A stretch of DNA of 55,188 bases from an uncultured Erysipelotrichaceae bacterium (GTDB taxonomy: Bacteria > Bacillota_I > Bacilli_A > RFN20 > CAG-826), in contig ONCO01000008.1 of assembly GCA_900316365.1 (NCBI GenBank), positions 1-55,188 on the forward strand. The letters run 5' to 3'. The translations under genes were made by a program, and so were the position numbers. The notes under the pieces were generated by a model. That model had not been told where the DNA came from and ran no database searches. It worked only from the letters and a program-made list of their open reading frames with translations. Positions 8,899 to 16,321 of this stretch are shown here, piece after piece (positions within the stretch are counted from its first letter, which is position 1; each line of letters starts with the position of its first letter).

Positions 8899-10190
8899 AG
8901 AAGATTGGAATGTTGTCGCTTGGCTGTGCCAAGAATTTAGTCGATAGCGAGATGATGCTCGCGATGTTTGATAAGAGCCGTTATGCCTTGGTCAATGACC
9001 CGAAAGAGGCCGATTTGATCATCGTCAATACCTGCGGTTTCATCGCCTCCGCGAAGGAGGAATCAATCAATGCGATACTCGAGATGGCGACTTATGGCAA
9101 AAAGCTCGTCGTCACGGGTTGTTTGGCGCAAAGGTATACGGATGAGCTCCGTAACACCATCCCTGAGGCGGATATGATTATCCCAATCTCCGAATACGCT
9201 AACCTCAACGAGCTTTTCGCCAAGGTCCTTGGGGATGAAAAAGAAGGCATCGCCCCATTAGATCCGTTAAAGAGAGAAATCTCCACCCCGGATTATTGCG
9301 CATATCTTCGCATCTCCGAAGGCTGCAACAATTTCTGCTCCTTCTGCGCGATTCCCTATATCCGTGGCCGTTTCGTCTCCCGTCCTTATGACGAGATCAT
9401 AGAAGAGGCCAAGTTACTTAAAGAAAAAGGCATAAAGGAAATCTCCATCATCTCGCAGGACACCATGCATTATGGCTCTGACTTCGCGGGCGGTAGACCT
9501 AACATCGTCGACCTCATGAAAGAGTTAGACGGCATGGGCTTTTATTCCATTAGGCTTCTTTATCTCTACCCAGAAGAAATCCCGGATGAGATGATCGATT
9601 TAATCGCGAATAGCAAATCCATCAAGCATTATTTCGATATCCCGGTCCAGTGCGCCTCCGACCATCTCCTAAAGCTTATGAACCGTCATGGCACGAAAGA
9701 AGAGATGATGAGGTTATTCAAACTCATCAAGGAGAAAGTGCCTGACGCTATATTAAGGACTACCTTGATCGCCGGTTTCCCGGGCGAAACCGAGGAAGAC
9801 TTCAAAGAGACGATGGAATTCCTCGACGAAGTCAGATTCGACCATATGGGCTGCTTTGCCTATAGCCGTGAGGAGGGGACCGCGGGTTATAAGATGAAGA
9901 ACCAGGTTCCTGATAAGCTCAAGGAAGAAAGAAGAGCGCTCCTTATGGGGCATCAGAGGAAAATCTCCTACGAACGTAACAGGACTCATATCGGGGAAGT
10001 TATGGAAGGCATCGTCATCAAGGTTAATAAAGATGGCGAATACACCCTCCGTTCCAGTTGGAATGCCCCAGACGAGATTGACGGCAATATCTACTTCAAG
10101 AGCAAACGCCCTCTTAAGAGCGGAGATATCGTCAAGGTTAAGATTACGAACGCCTTCGTCTATGACCTCATGGGCGAAGAGGTGATCTAA
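8895..10190 (+). CDS. rimO: Ribosomal protein S12 methylthiotransferase RimO
   Basis: The 431-residue radical-SAM enzyme adds a methylthio group to an Asp of ribosomal protein S12. The N-terminal UPF0004 domain starts MKKIGMLSLGCAKNLVDSE, carrying conserved Cys residues. The radical-SAM cluster motif is CNNFCSFC with the following AIPYIRGR, and a C-terminal TRAM domain covers about residues 365-430. SLGCAKNLVDSE favours RimO over MiaB. It overlaps malQ by ATGA, so it is probably co-transcribed with the sugar genes. Confidence 0.93.
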   Translation: MKKIGMLSLGCAKNLVDSEMMLAMFDKSRYALVNDPKEADLIIVNTCGFIASAKEESINAILEMATYGKKLVVTGCLAQRYTDELRNTIPEADMIIPISEYANLNELFAKVLGDEKEGIAPLDPLKREISTPDYCAYLRISEGCNNFCSFCAIPYIRGRFVSRPYDEIIEEAKLLKEKGIKEISIISQDTMHYGSDFAGGRPNIVDLMKELDGMGFYSIRLLYLYPEEIPDEMIDLIANSKSIKHYFDIPVQCASDHLLKLMNRHGTKEEMMRLFKLIKEKVPDAILRTTLIAGFPGETEEDFKETMEFLDEVRFDHMGCFAYSREEGTAGYKMKNQVPDKLKEERRALLMGHQRKISYERNRTHIGEVMEGIVIKVNKDGEYTLRSSWNAPDEIDGNIYFKSKRPLKSGDIVKVKITNAFVYDLMGEEVI

Positions 10191-10204
10191 TTGCGCATTT
10201 TCGA

Positions 10205-10228
10205 GGCGAAAAATCATTAGTTTTCGCC
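10205..10228 (+). other. Hairpin just after rimO, without a T-run
   Basis: GGCGAAAA and TTTTCGCC flank an 8-nt loop 14 nt after the rimO stop. The following bases are GAAAGAAATAAG, so it is not a classic intrinsic terminator. It may protect the 3' end of the operon mRNA. Confidence 0.5.
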
Positions 10229-10266
10229 GAAAGAAATAAGGGTTTGTAAAATTGTGATTTTCCTTG

Positions 10267-10295
10267 TTGCGGAGCGCGCGTAAGGTGGTTATAAT
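10267..10295 (+). promoter_or_regulatory. Promoter for tRNA-Thr
   Basis: TTGCGG at 10267-10272, a 17-bp spacer and TATAAT at 10290-10295, about 50 bp before the tRNA. The spacer contains GCGCGCG, a feature shared with other promoters in this window. Confidence 0.75.
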
Positions 10296-10347
10296 CTTCC
10301 TCGCCGATAAGGTTTGTAGCGAGCCCAATCGGTATTAGGGAAAACCC

Positions 10348-10421
10348 GCCCCTTTAGTTAAATGGTATAACGGATCCATGGTAAGGATCTGTCCGTAGTT
10401 CGATTCTGCGAAGGGGCACCA
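10348..10421 (+). tRNA. tRNA-Thr (anticodon GGU)
   Basis: A full cloverleaf can be drawn. The acceptor GCCCCTT pairs with AAGGGGC, the discriminator is A and CCA is encoded. The D stem is GTTA/TAAC. The anticodon stem GATCC/GGATC holds the loop ATGGTAA, giving anticodon GGT for codon ACC. The variable loop is TGTC, and the T stem CGTAG/CTGCG holds TTCGATT. G1-C72 and C2-G71 agree with threonine identity. It is a single-gene unit with its own promoter and terminator. Confidence 0.93.
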
Positions 10422-10434
10422 TATCGCTAGTAGA

Positions 10435-10460
10435 AGCCACGATGATATCGTGGCTTTTTT
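10435..10460 (+). terminator. Intrinsic terminator of tRNA-Thr
   Basis: AGCCACGA pairs with TCGTGGCT around TGATA and is followed by TTTTT. The same stem reappears in the greA terminator at 50296-50323. Confidence 0.9.
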
Positions 10461-10501
10461 CATGCTTTGTCCTATTATTGCGTAGTAGGTTAATAATTTA
10501 C

Positions 10502-10529
10502 TTTGAGAATATTTACCTTATGGTAAAAT
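10502..10529 (+). promoter_or_regulatory. Candidate degV-operon promoter with an overlapping inverted repeat
   Basis: TAAAAT at 10524-10529 is a likely -10; TTTGAG at 10502-10507 is a weak -35 at 16 bp. TTTACC-TTAT-GGTAAA (10512-10527) overlaps the -10 and could be an operator. Confidence 0.45.
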
Positions 10530-10561
10530 CAGTGATAGTTATTGATTAGGAGCCTATCTAT

Positions 10562-11425
10562 ATGCGCGTTGCCATCTCCGCCGAATCGACTATCGATTTG
10601 CCAAAAGACCTTTTAGCAGAATGGGATATTCACACGGTGCCTTTCACCATCATGATGGGAAATGACACTTACCTCGACGGGGAAATCGAGCCGACAAAGC
10701 TCTTCGAATACGCGGATAAGAGTGGCAAACTCGCCAAGACCAGCGCCGTAAACGTCTTCCAATTCAAGGAGCATTTCGCCTCCTTATTAAAGGAATATGA
10801 CGCGATTGTGCACGTTTCTTTATCTAGCAAAATCTCTTCCGCCTACCAAAACGCCGTCACGGCCGCGAAAGGAAAGGATAACGTCTTTGTCATCGATTCC
10901 CTCTCCTTATCTACCGGCATCGCCTTATTAGCCATCTATGGCCGTAAGCTTGCCTCTAAGGGGTATGAGGCCAAAGAGATTTATGAGAAACTCTTAGCTA
11001 GAGTCCCAGCCGATCAAGCTTCCTTCAGCCTTGAATCCGTCAATTACCTTTATAAAGGCGGAAGATGCAGCGCTTTAGCGATGCTTGGCGCCAACATCCT
11101 TAGGATTAAGCCGGAGATCTACGTCAAAGATGGCGGCATGATCGCCGGAAAGAAATACAAAGGCCCGATGAAGAAGGTCGTCATGTCTTATGTCAACGAC
11201 ACCTTAGAGGCCTTCGCTAATCCTGACTTAGAGCAGGTCTTCATCACCTATAGCACCGCCCCAGACGAAGTTTTAGAAGCGGTGGAAGATAGACTAAAAG
11301 AAGTCGGATTCAAACGTATCGACAAGACCCATGCGGGCGGCACTGTTTCCGCTTATTGCGGTCCGCACTGCTTGGGCATTCTATATTTTAATGACGGGGC
11401 ACACCCGATTGAGGTTAAGGAATGA
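10562..11425 (+). CDS. DegV family fatty-acid-binding protein
   Basis: The 287-residue protein matches the DegV/FakB family, which binds a fatty acid and presents it to the kinase FakA for phosphorylation. Typical segments are SAESTIDLPKDLL at the N-terminus, the VHVSLSSKISSAYQNA stretch near residue 83, DSLSLSTG near 117 and a C-terminal lobe with HAGGTVSAYCGPHCLGI. AGGAG precedes the ATG by 9 nt. The fakA partner is not in this window. It overlaps the next gene by ATGA. Confidence 0.88.
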   Translation: MRVAISAESTIDLPKDLLAEWDIHTVPFTIMMGNDTYLDGEIEPTKLFEYADKSGKLAKTSAVNVFQFKEHFASLLKEYDAIVHVSLSSKISSAYQNAVTAAKGKDNVFVIDSLSLSTGIALLAIYGRKLASKGYEAKEIYEKLLARVPADQASFSLESVNYLYKGGRCSALAMLGANILRIKPEIYVKDGGMIAGKKYKGPMKKVVMSYVNDTLEAFANPDLEQVFITYSTAPDEVLEAVEDRLKEVGFKRIDKTHAGGTVSAYCGPHCLGILYFNDGAHPIEVKE

Positions 11426-12528
11426 AAAAGAAAATTCTACCCATCCTGGGCCTAATGGCCCTCTCGCTCGCCGCCTGTGGCGAACGGGAAGTAACGCTCA
11501 AAGATTATGAGAAGACCCTCGATATCTTTGCGTACAAAGACACCGTGCGAATCATGCAGATCGCCGATTTGCATTGGTCGATGAACACGGATTATCAAGC
11601 CGAGAAGAGGTATATCACCAAACTCGTCGCGGAAGTCGATCCGGACATCATCATCTCGACCGGCGATAACGTCCTTGGCGGCGATGTCACCACATATAGG
11701 GAGGTTTTCTCCTTGCTAGACGGCCTAAAGAATAGCTCTGGCAAGCCGATTTATTGGGCCTCTGTTTGGGGCAACCACGATAGAAGCGGCATCTATAACC
11801 CAGACTTCCCAAATGATCTCCAGCTCAATTACGCGAAAACCAAAGACTTTAAATATGGCGAAGAGACCAAAGGCCATTCTTTTTATAGCTCCCCTGAAGA
11901 TAAGGTCTTCGGCCGCAGCAACTTTGTTTTCTCTTTAACCGATGGGAGCAACACCATCTGGCGTTTATATGGCGTCGATAGCAACACCGACACCTATAGC
12001 GGCAACCGTTACGTCTATGACCATATCCACAAGGACCAGATCGAATGGTTCGAGAAGGAGGCCAAAGACGTGGTGGTGCCATCTCTAACTTACTTCCATA
12101 TCCCGCTTTGGGAGACGGTCGACGCCTATAGGGCCGCACAGGCTGGAGAGCTTCCAGAAGGCACCTATGGCGGCGAGATCAGAGAAAGCGACTTCACCGC
12201 TGGCCCGCTTGATGAAAAGGACGGTCAGCCTGGCGTCTATATCGCCGATGAGAAGACCAATTTCTTCGATGTCTGCAAAGAAAACGGCGTTAAGGGCATC
12301 TTCAATGGCCATGACCATATCAATGACTTCCACGCCATCTACAAAGATGTTTTATTAGCCTATGGCATCAAGTCCGGCAACGGCCTTTATAGCGATAACG
12401 ACATGATCGGCGCCGCTTATATGGAAATCCATAAAGACGGCAGCTTCGACGGACGTCTTGGCCATGATTTCCATCATTGTCTCATGACGTATGACGGCGT
12501 CGTCACTATCGATGGAGGTAACAAATAA
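11422..12528 (+). CDS. Lipoprotein metallophosphoesterase (calcineurin-like)
   Basis: The 368-residue product begins with a lipoprotein signal (lipobox LAAC, Cys19), so it should be anchored outside the membrane. The calcineurin-like metal site is complete: D49 and H51 in IADLH, D82 in STGDN, N118-H119-D120 in GNHD, a later His in YFHIPLWE, and GHDH near residue 295. The organisation resembles Dcr2/PhoD-like cell-surface phosphoesterases; the substrate is unknown. It overlaps degV by 4 bp and the next gene by 1 bp, in a run of four coupled genes. Confidence 0.85.
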   Translation: MKKKILPILGLMALSLAACGEREVTLKDYEKTLDIFAYKDTVRIMQIADLHWSMNTDYQAEKRYITKLVAEVDPDIIISTGDNVLGGDVTTYREVFSLLDGLKNSSGKPIYWASVWGNHDRSGIYNPDFPNDLQLNYAKTKDFKYGEETKGHSFYSSPEDKVFGRSNFVFSLTDGSNTIWRLYGVDSNTDTYSGNRYVYDHIHKDQIEWFEKEAKDVVVPSLTYFHIPLWETVDAYRAAQAGELPEGTYGGEIRESDFTAGPLDEKDGQPGVYIADEKTNFFDVCKENGVKGIFNGHDHINDFHAIYKDVLLAYGIKSGNGLYSDNDMIGAAYMEIHKDGSFDGRLGHDFHHCLMTYDGVVTIDGGNK

Positions 12529-13481
12529 TGAAAAAGAAGTTCAATTATCTCCCTCTTATCGAGGCCATCTTCTACGTCTTCGTCGCAATCTGCTTCTACC
12601 GCTTCCTTTGGATGTTCTTAATCGACATCGGTTCTAAGCATGATGGCGGCGCGCCATTCTATCTCTTCCCAACCATCTATCCGCGTTATCTCCTTATGGC
12701 GTTACATATCTACGCCTTATTCGTCCTTCATCATTTAATCCGCCCTTATAGCGCGGAAGGCAGAAGGAAAACCTGTTTAATCAACGGCATCATCCTTGGT
12801 GCCTTAGGATTACTTTTGCTCATCGTCTGCATCGTTAAGATCGCGACCGGCAACGCCCCGATCGACAGCTTCTGGAACATCTCCCTCATGGTCGTTTTCG
12901 ATTGCCCAGTCTGGGGTGCCCTCTACGCTTTCTTCGGCGCTCTTATGTTCTTCTATGCCAAGAAGTACATGGTCAAAGACGAAACCATCTACCGCGAGAA
13001 GAAAGGCAACATCGTCCTTCGTTTCTTCCGTGCCTTCGGCGCGGGGGCCTATACCGTCTTCTCCCTCTTCTACAGCGGAGATTTCGTCTCCTCTATCCTG
13101 ACATTCGACCATAGCTTCGCCCATTTCTGGTCGATGGTTCCTATCTATCTCATCATCATGCTTTTCCCGGCATCCCTCATTTTCTATGAGCTTGTCTATA
13201 ACAAGGAAAACTTCGATTACGTCGCCAAAAAGAGATGGCAGCTTCTCTCTAGCACCATCCTTTTAGGGGTCATCCTCGTTTCTATCGTTTGGCTTTTAAT
13301 CGCCAAAGCGGTGGACCCAGATTTCCTCACTGAGAGCGGAACCGCCCTCTTCCCGATTGAGCATATGCTCTTCGGCATCCCGGCGGTTGGTCCAATCATC
13401 GCCCTCCTCTTCGTCGGCGTGGCCTCTTGCCTCTCGATCGTCAATTTCATCAAACCTGAAAAGAAAGAAGAAGCCGAATAA
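12528..13481 (+). CDS. Polytopic membrane protein of unknown function
   Basis: The 317-residue protein has about eight hydrophobic segments separated by short charged loops and a charged C-terminus (KPEKKEEAE). I do not recognise the family. Its start overlaps the upstream stop by one base (TAATG) and its stop overlaps the glycosyltransferase start the same way, so it is probably made with them. A role in exporting or anchoring the glycosyltransferase product is possible but only inferred from order. Confidence 0.75.
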   Translation: MKKKFNYLPLIEAIFYVFVAICFYRFLWMFLIDIGSKHDGGAPFYLFPTIYPRYLLMALHIYALFVLHHLIRPYSAEGRRKTCLINGIILGALGLLLLIVCIVKIATGNAPIDSFWNISLMVVFDCPVWGALYAFFGALMFFYAKKYMVKDETIYREKKGNIVLRFFRAFGAGAYTVFSLFYSGDFVSSILTFDHSFAHFWSMVPIYLIIMLFPASLIFYELVYNKENFDYVAKKRWQLLSSTILLGVILVSIVWLLIAKAVDPDFLTESGTALFPIEHMLFGIPAVGPIIALLFVGVASCLSIVNFIKPEKKEEAE

Positions 13482-14482
13482 TGAAAGTCCTGCTCTATTT
13501 CGAAAATGAGGACTCCATCAAGAAAAGCGGAATCGGCCGTGCTTTGAAGCATCAGCTCCAGGCCTGCAAGGATGCGGGGGTGGAGACGACGACCGACAAG
13601 AACTCTTCCTTTGATATCGCCCACATCAATACCCTCTGGAACAAATCCGAGAGGTTGCTTAAGAAGTGCAAGAAGAAGGGCATCCCGGTCATCGTCCATG
13701 GCCATAGCACCTACGAGGATTTCCGCCGCTCATTTTCCTGCTGGCAATTAATCGAGCCTTGGTTCGATGGAAGGATCCGCAAAATGTATAGCAAGGCGGA
13801 CCTCATCATCACCCCGACCCCATATAGCAAAGGCTTGATCGATGGTTATGGCTTCGGGGTCAAGACCATCGCCATTTCTAACGGCATCAATATCCCTGAA
13901 TACCTTCCAAACCCGGAAGGGCAGAAGAAATTCAAAGAGAAGTTCGGCATCAAAGACGGCGAGAAATTCGTCATGGGCGTTGGCTTCCCTTTTGAAAGAA
14001 AAGGCATCCTCGACTTCTTTGAAGTCGCGAAGTCTTTCCCTGATACCAAATTCATCTGGTTCGGCCATTTGGCCAAGATCCTCACCAACCTCAAAATCAG
14101 GAGAGCCATCCGTAAACGCCCCGCGAATGTCATCATGGCGGGTTATTGCTCTGGCGACATCATCCATGGGGCATATGACCTTGCCTCTTGCATGTTCTTC
14201 CCAAGCTTAGAAGAGACTGAGGGCATCGTCGTCCTTGAGGCCCTTGCCTCACACACCCCGTTGCTTGTTCGTGACATCGGGGTTTATGAGCCATGGCTTT
14301 CCGACGGCGTTAACTGCCATAAGGCCAAGACCAACGAGGAGTTTGAGAAGACTCTCCGCCATCTCTTGGAAGAAGGGGAGGATCCAAAAATTCTCGAAGA
14401 AGGCTACAAAGTCGCTTTGGAAAGAAGCCTTGATAAAGTTGGAGAGCAACTTAAGGAAGCTTATTTGGGTCTACTAAAATAG
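13481..14482 (+). CDS. Glycosyltransferase, GT4-like (GT-B fold)
   Basis: The 333-residue product has the two-lobed GT-B layout. The N-terminal lobe includes HINTLWNKSERLLKK and VIVHGHST, the linker region includes SNGIN near residue 132, and the nucleotide-sugar lobe contains VGFPFERKG and the E-x7-E element in EETEGIVVLEAL near 247. No signal peptide or membrane segment is seen. The closest roles I can suggest are addition of sugars to diacylglycerol or cell-surface glycans; donor and acceptor are unknown. Last gene of the degV run. Confidence 0.82.
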   Translation: MKVLLYFENEDSIKKSGIGRALKHQLQACKDAGVETTTDKNSSFDIAHINTLWNKSERLLKKCKKKGIPVIVHGHSTYEDFRRSFSCWQLIEPWFDGRIRKMYSKADLIITPTPYSKGLIDGYGFGVKTIAISNGINIPEYLPNPEGQKKFKEKFGIKDGEKFVMGVGFPFERKGILDFFEVAKSFPDTKFIWFGHLAKILTNLKIRRAIRKRPANVIMAGYCSGDIIHGAYDLASCMFFPSLEETEGIVVLEALASHTPLLVRDIGVYEPWLSDGVNCHKAKTNEEFEKTLRHLLEEGEDPKILEEGYKVALERSLDKVGEQLKEAYLGLLK

Positions 14483-14524
14483 AGAATGATTTGACGCTCG
14501 AATCCTAAACTTTTGGAGTACCGT

Positions 14525-15691
14525 ATGAATAAGAGTGAAATGTTAAATCTACTTATTTGCTGCGCCTCATTGGCCTCCTGTTCAACGCAAGTTGCGGTGG
14601 AATCTAGCCATGTGTCTTCAAGTTCGATTTGCGTCGATGATTCTGGAACACATCCGGCTGCTGCTTCCTTCTTCTCCAAACATGATGGCGGCTATGTTTA
14701 CATCTGGCGCAATCAATGCGGTGCGGTAAGGTGTTACTTCGATTGCGAAACTTTTGGCGATCCAGGCTTTAAACTGTCTCTTGGCGTGCCGGCTTATTCG
14801 ACTTATCTGTCGTGCACGTTAGAGGAAATGCGAAGTGTCCTTGCGGAAACTTCATATTTCAAACGTGGCCTGTATATAGGCGTTTTTGAGATTCCTTACG
14901 TTTTAGGAGACGGCATAACCGAACAAATCGCAAACGATCCGTATCCCTATATTTGCAATGACAAGTCCGTTTACGAGAAGCTGGGCCTGAATTATTGCTA
15001 TGACATTGCTGAGTCATATGGTTATTTCGACCTTTTTGCAGCCGATTATTTAGCGGATAAAAACAGCGTTAATAAAGAGGAACTCAATCGTTTTACGCCT
15101 CTTTGTTTCAAGGATTATGTCGTTGTGACCTCGACTTCCGAAAATCACATCTTTAGATTCGATGGGGAGACCATGATATCTCACGAAAGAAAAGGTTTTG
15201 TCTTTTTTGACGCTACGAAAAAAGATGAGTCTATCGGCGGGTCTTTCGAAAACATGATCGGTGCCCTCGGTTGCCCTGATTACATAAGCGAAGACGGAGT
15301 CTCTGTCGATTATATTGACAATCAGTATGTCTACAGATATTGGCTAAATGATAATGGAGGAAACGTGAGCGTGGCTGGCGTGGAGCAGCTTAGTCGTTAT
15401 AAAGCGATACATGACAATCGTCCGGAAAAGAAATTACCAGCCTCCATTGCCGAGCAAACGCACGATTACATGACGATCGCCAAAATGATTAGGAAACTTG
15501 GCAAGCCTACCGCAAGAGTTAAAAGCTCGGGCAATCTTATATATGCGTATAATTTGGACGATGGCACGGCGCTCATTTTTAACACATACTCGGCTGGCCT
15601 TACGTATGAGAGAAATGGCGATACATGCGCTTTTTCGTTTGCTTTGAGAGACGAGGCTTTATTGGAATCGTACGGTTACGCTACCGATTAG
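14525..15691 (+). CDS. Unrecognised lipoprotein with two LGxP-type repeats
   Basis: The ATG at 14525 is preceded by GGAG at 7 nt. The 388-residue product starts with a short signal ending LASC (lipid Cys19), followed by a Ser-rich linker. The C-terminal half holds two similar segments, about residues 241-290 and 316-365. Each has a helix, LG(C/K)P, then a tyrosine-rich strand and a (D/N)DG turn, reminiscent of BamE/SmpA-like folds; this is a visual comparison only. The N-terminal region is rich in Tyr and Cys. Codon use is more mixed than in flanking genes, with less C-ending preference, which may point to low expression or acquisition. Function unknown. Confidence 0.75.
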   Translation: MNKSEMLNLLICCASLASCSTQVAVESSHVSSSSICVDDSGTHPAAASFFSKHDGGYVYIWRNQCGAVRCYFDCETFGDPGFKLSLGVPAYSTYLSCTLEEMRSVLAETSYFKRGLYIGVFEIPYVLGDGITEQIANDPYPYICNDKSVYEKLGLNYCYDIAESYGYFDLFAADYLADKNSVNKEELNRFTPLCFKDYVVVTSTSENHIFRFDGETMISHERKGFVFFDATKKDESIGGSFENMIGALGCPDYISEDGVSVDYIDNQYVYRYWLNDNGGNVSVAGVEQLSRYKAIHDNRPEKKLPASIAEQTHDYMTIAKMIRKLGKPTARVKSSGNLIYAYNLDDGTALIFNTYSAGLTYERNGDTCAFSFALRDEALLESYGYATD

Positions 15692-15723
15692 GAAACGAAA
15701 CGGTGCTGAAATAGCGTTACTCT

Positions 15724-15752
15724 TTGCTTCTCGCGCGCAGGTGTGGTACTAT
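15724..15752 (+). promoter_or_regulatory. Promoter of the rimP-nusA-infB operon
   Basis: TTGCTT at 15724-15729, 17 bp, then TACTAT at 15747-15752 with TG one base upstream (extended -10). The spacer contains CGCGCGC. It lies about 90 bp before the rimP start. Confidence 0.7.
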
Positions 15753-15798
15753 CTCCTCGCGGAAATCCCAGCGTGGTTCCGTTAAGTCCAAATTTTAG

Positions 15799-15827
15799 GA
15801 GTGGCCTTAGATGCCACTCTTTGTTTT
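15799..15827 (+). terminator. Leader hairpin with T-rich tail ahead of rimP
   Basis: GAGTGGC and GCCACTC flank a 7-nt loop and are followed by TTTGTTTTG, ending 12 nt before the rimP ATG. It looks like an intrinsic terminator or attenuator in the operon leader. Control by NusA read-through is plausible by analogy with the E. coli operon but is not shown here. Confidence 0.65.
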
Positions 15828-15839
15828 GTAAGGAGGATT

Positions 15840-16301
15840 ATGGAAGAAGAAAGGAAAGTCAGAGAGGTCTTAGAAAGCCGCTTAAAGGAAAAGGGCTATA
15901 CGCTTGAAGGCGTACGCTACTACCTCTCGAAAGAAGGACCAAAGCTTGAGTTAGTCGTTGATCGCGATGACCCGATTTCACTCGATGACATCGTCGCCCT
16001 GTCGGATTTCATCTCTCCGATCTTGGACGAAAACGATCCAATCGCCGGGGCCTATACCCTGGATATCTCAAGCCTAGGCGCGGAAAAACCGATCGCCCTT
16101 GAGAAACTCGCCAATTACGATGGCCGCTACGTGCATCTGCACCTCAGCCATCCGGTGCAAGGGGAGAACATCCTCGAAGGGACCCTCAAAGTGGTGGACG
16201 AAGAGACCTTAGGCCTCACGTTCTTCATCAAAGGGAGGAAGAAAGACGTCACCTTCCCTAAAAAAGACGTCGATTCAGCACGTTTAGCCATTAAATTTTA
16301 A
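15840..16301 (+). CDS. rimP: Ribosome maturation factor RimP
   Basis: The 153-residue product has the RimP N-terminal domain (VREVLESRLKEKGYTLEGV, ELVVDRDDPISLDDIVALS) and a C-terminal SH3-like domain (YVHLHLSHPV, FPKKDVDSARL). It assists 30S subunit assembly. The ATG at 15840 has AAGGAGG at the right distance; a longer frame opening at 15801 lies inside the leader hairpin and is rejected. First gene of the operon. Confidence 0.9.
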   Translation: MEEERKVREVLESRLKEKGYTLEGVRYYLSKEGPKLELVVDRDDPISLDDIVALSDFISPILDENDPIAGAYTLDISSLGAEKPIALEKLANYDGRYVHLHLSHPVQGENILEGTLKVVDEETLGLTFFIKGRKKDVTFPKKDVDSARLAIKF

Positions 16302-16321
16302 GAAAGCACAAGGAAACAAAC

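Noticed and set aside
10205..10228. Hairpin after rimO as an intrinsic terminator
   Set aside because: There is no T-run after the stem on either strand, so it is listed only as a hairpin.
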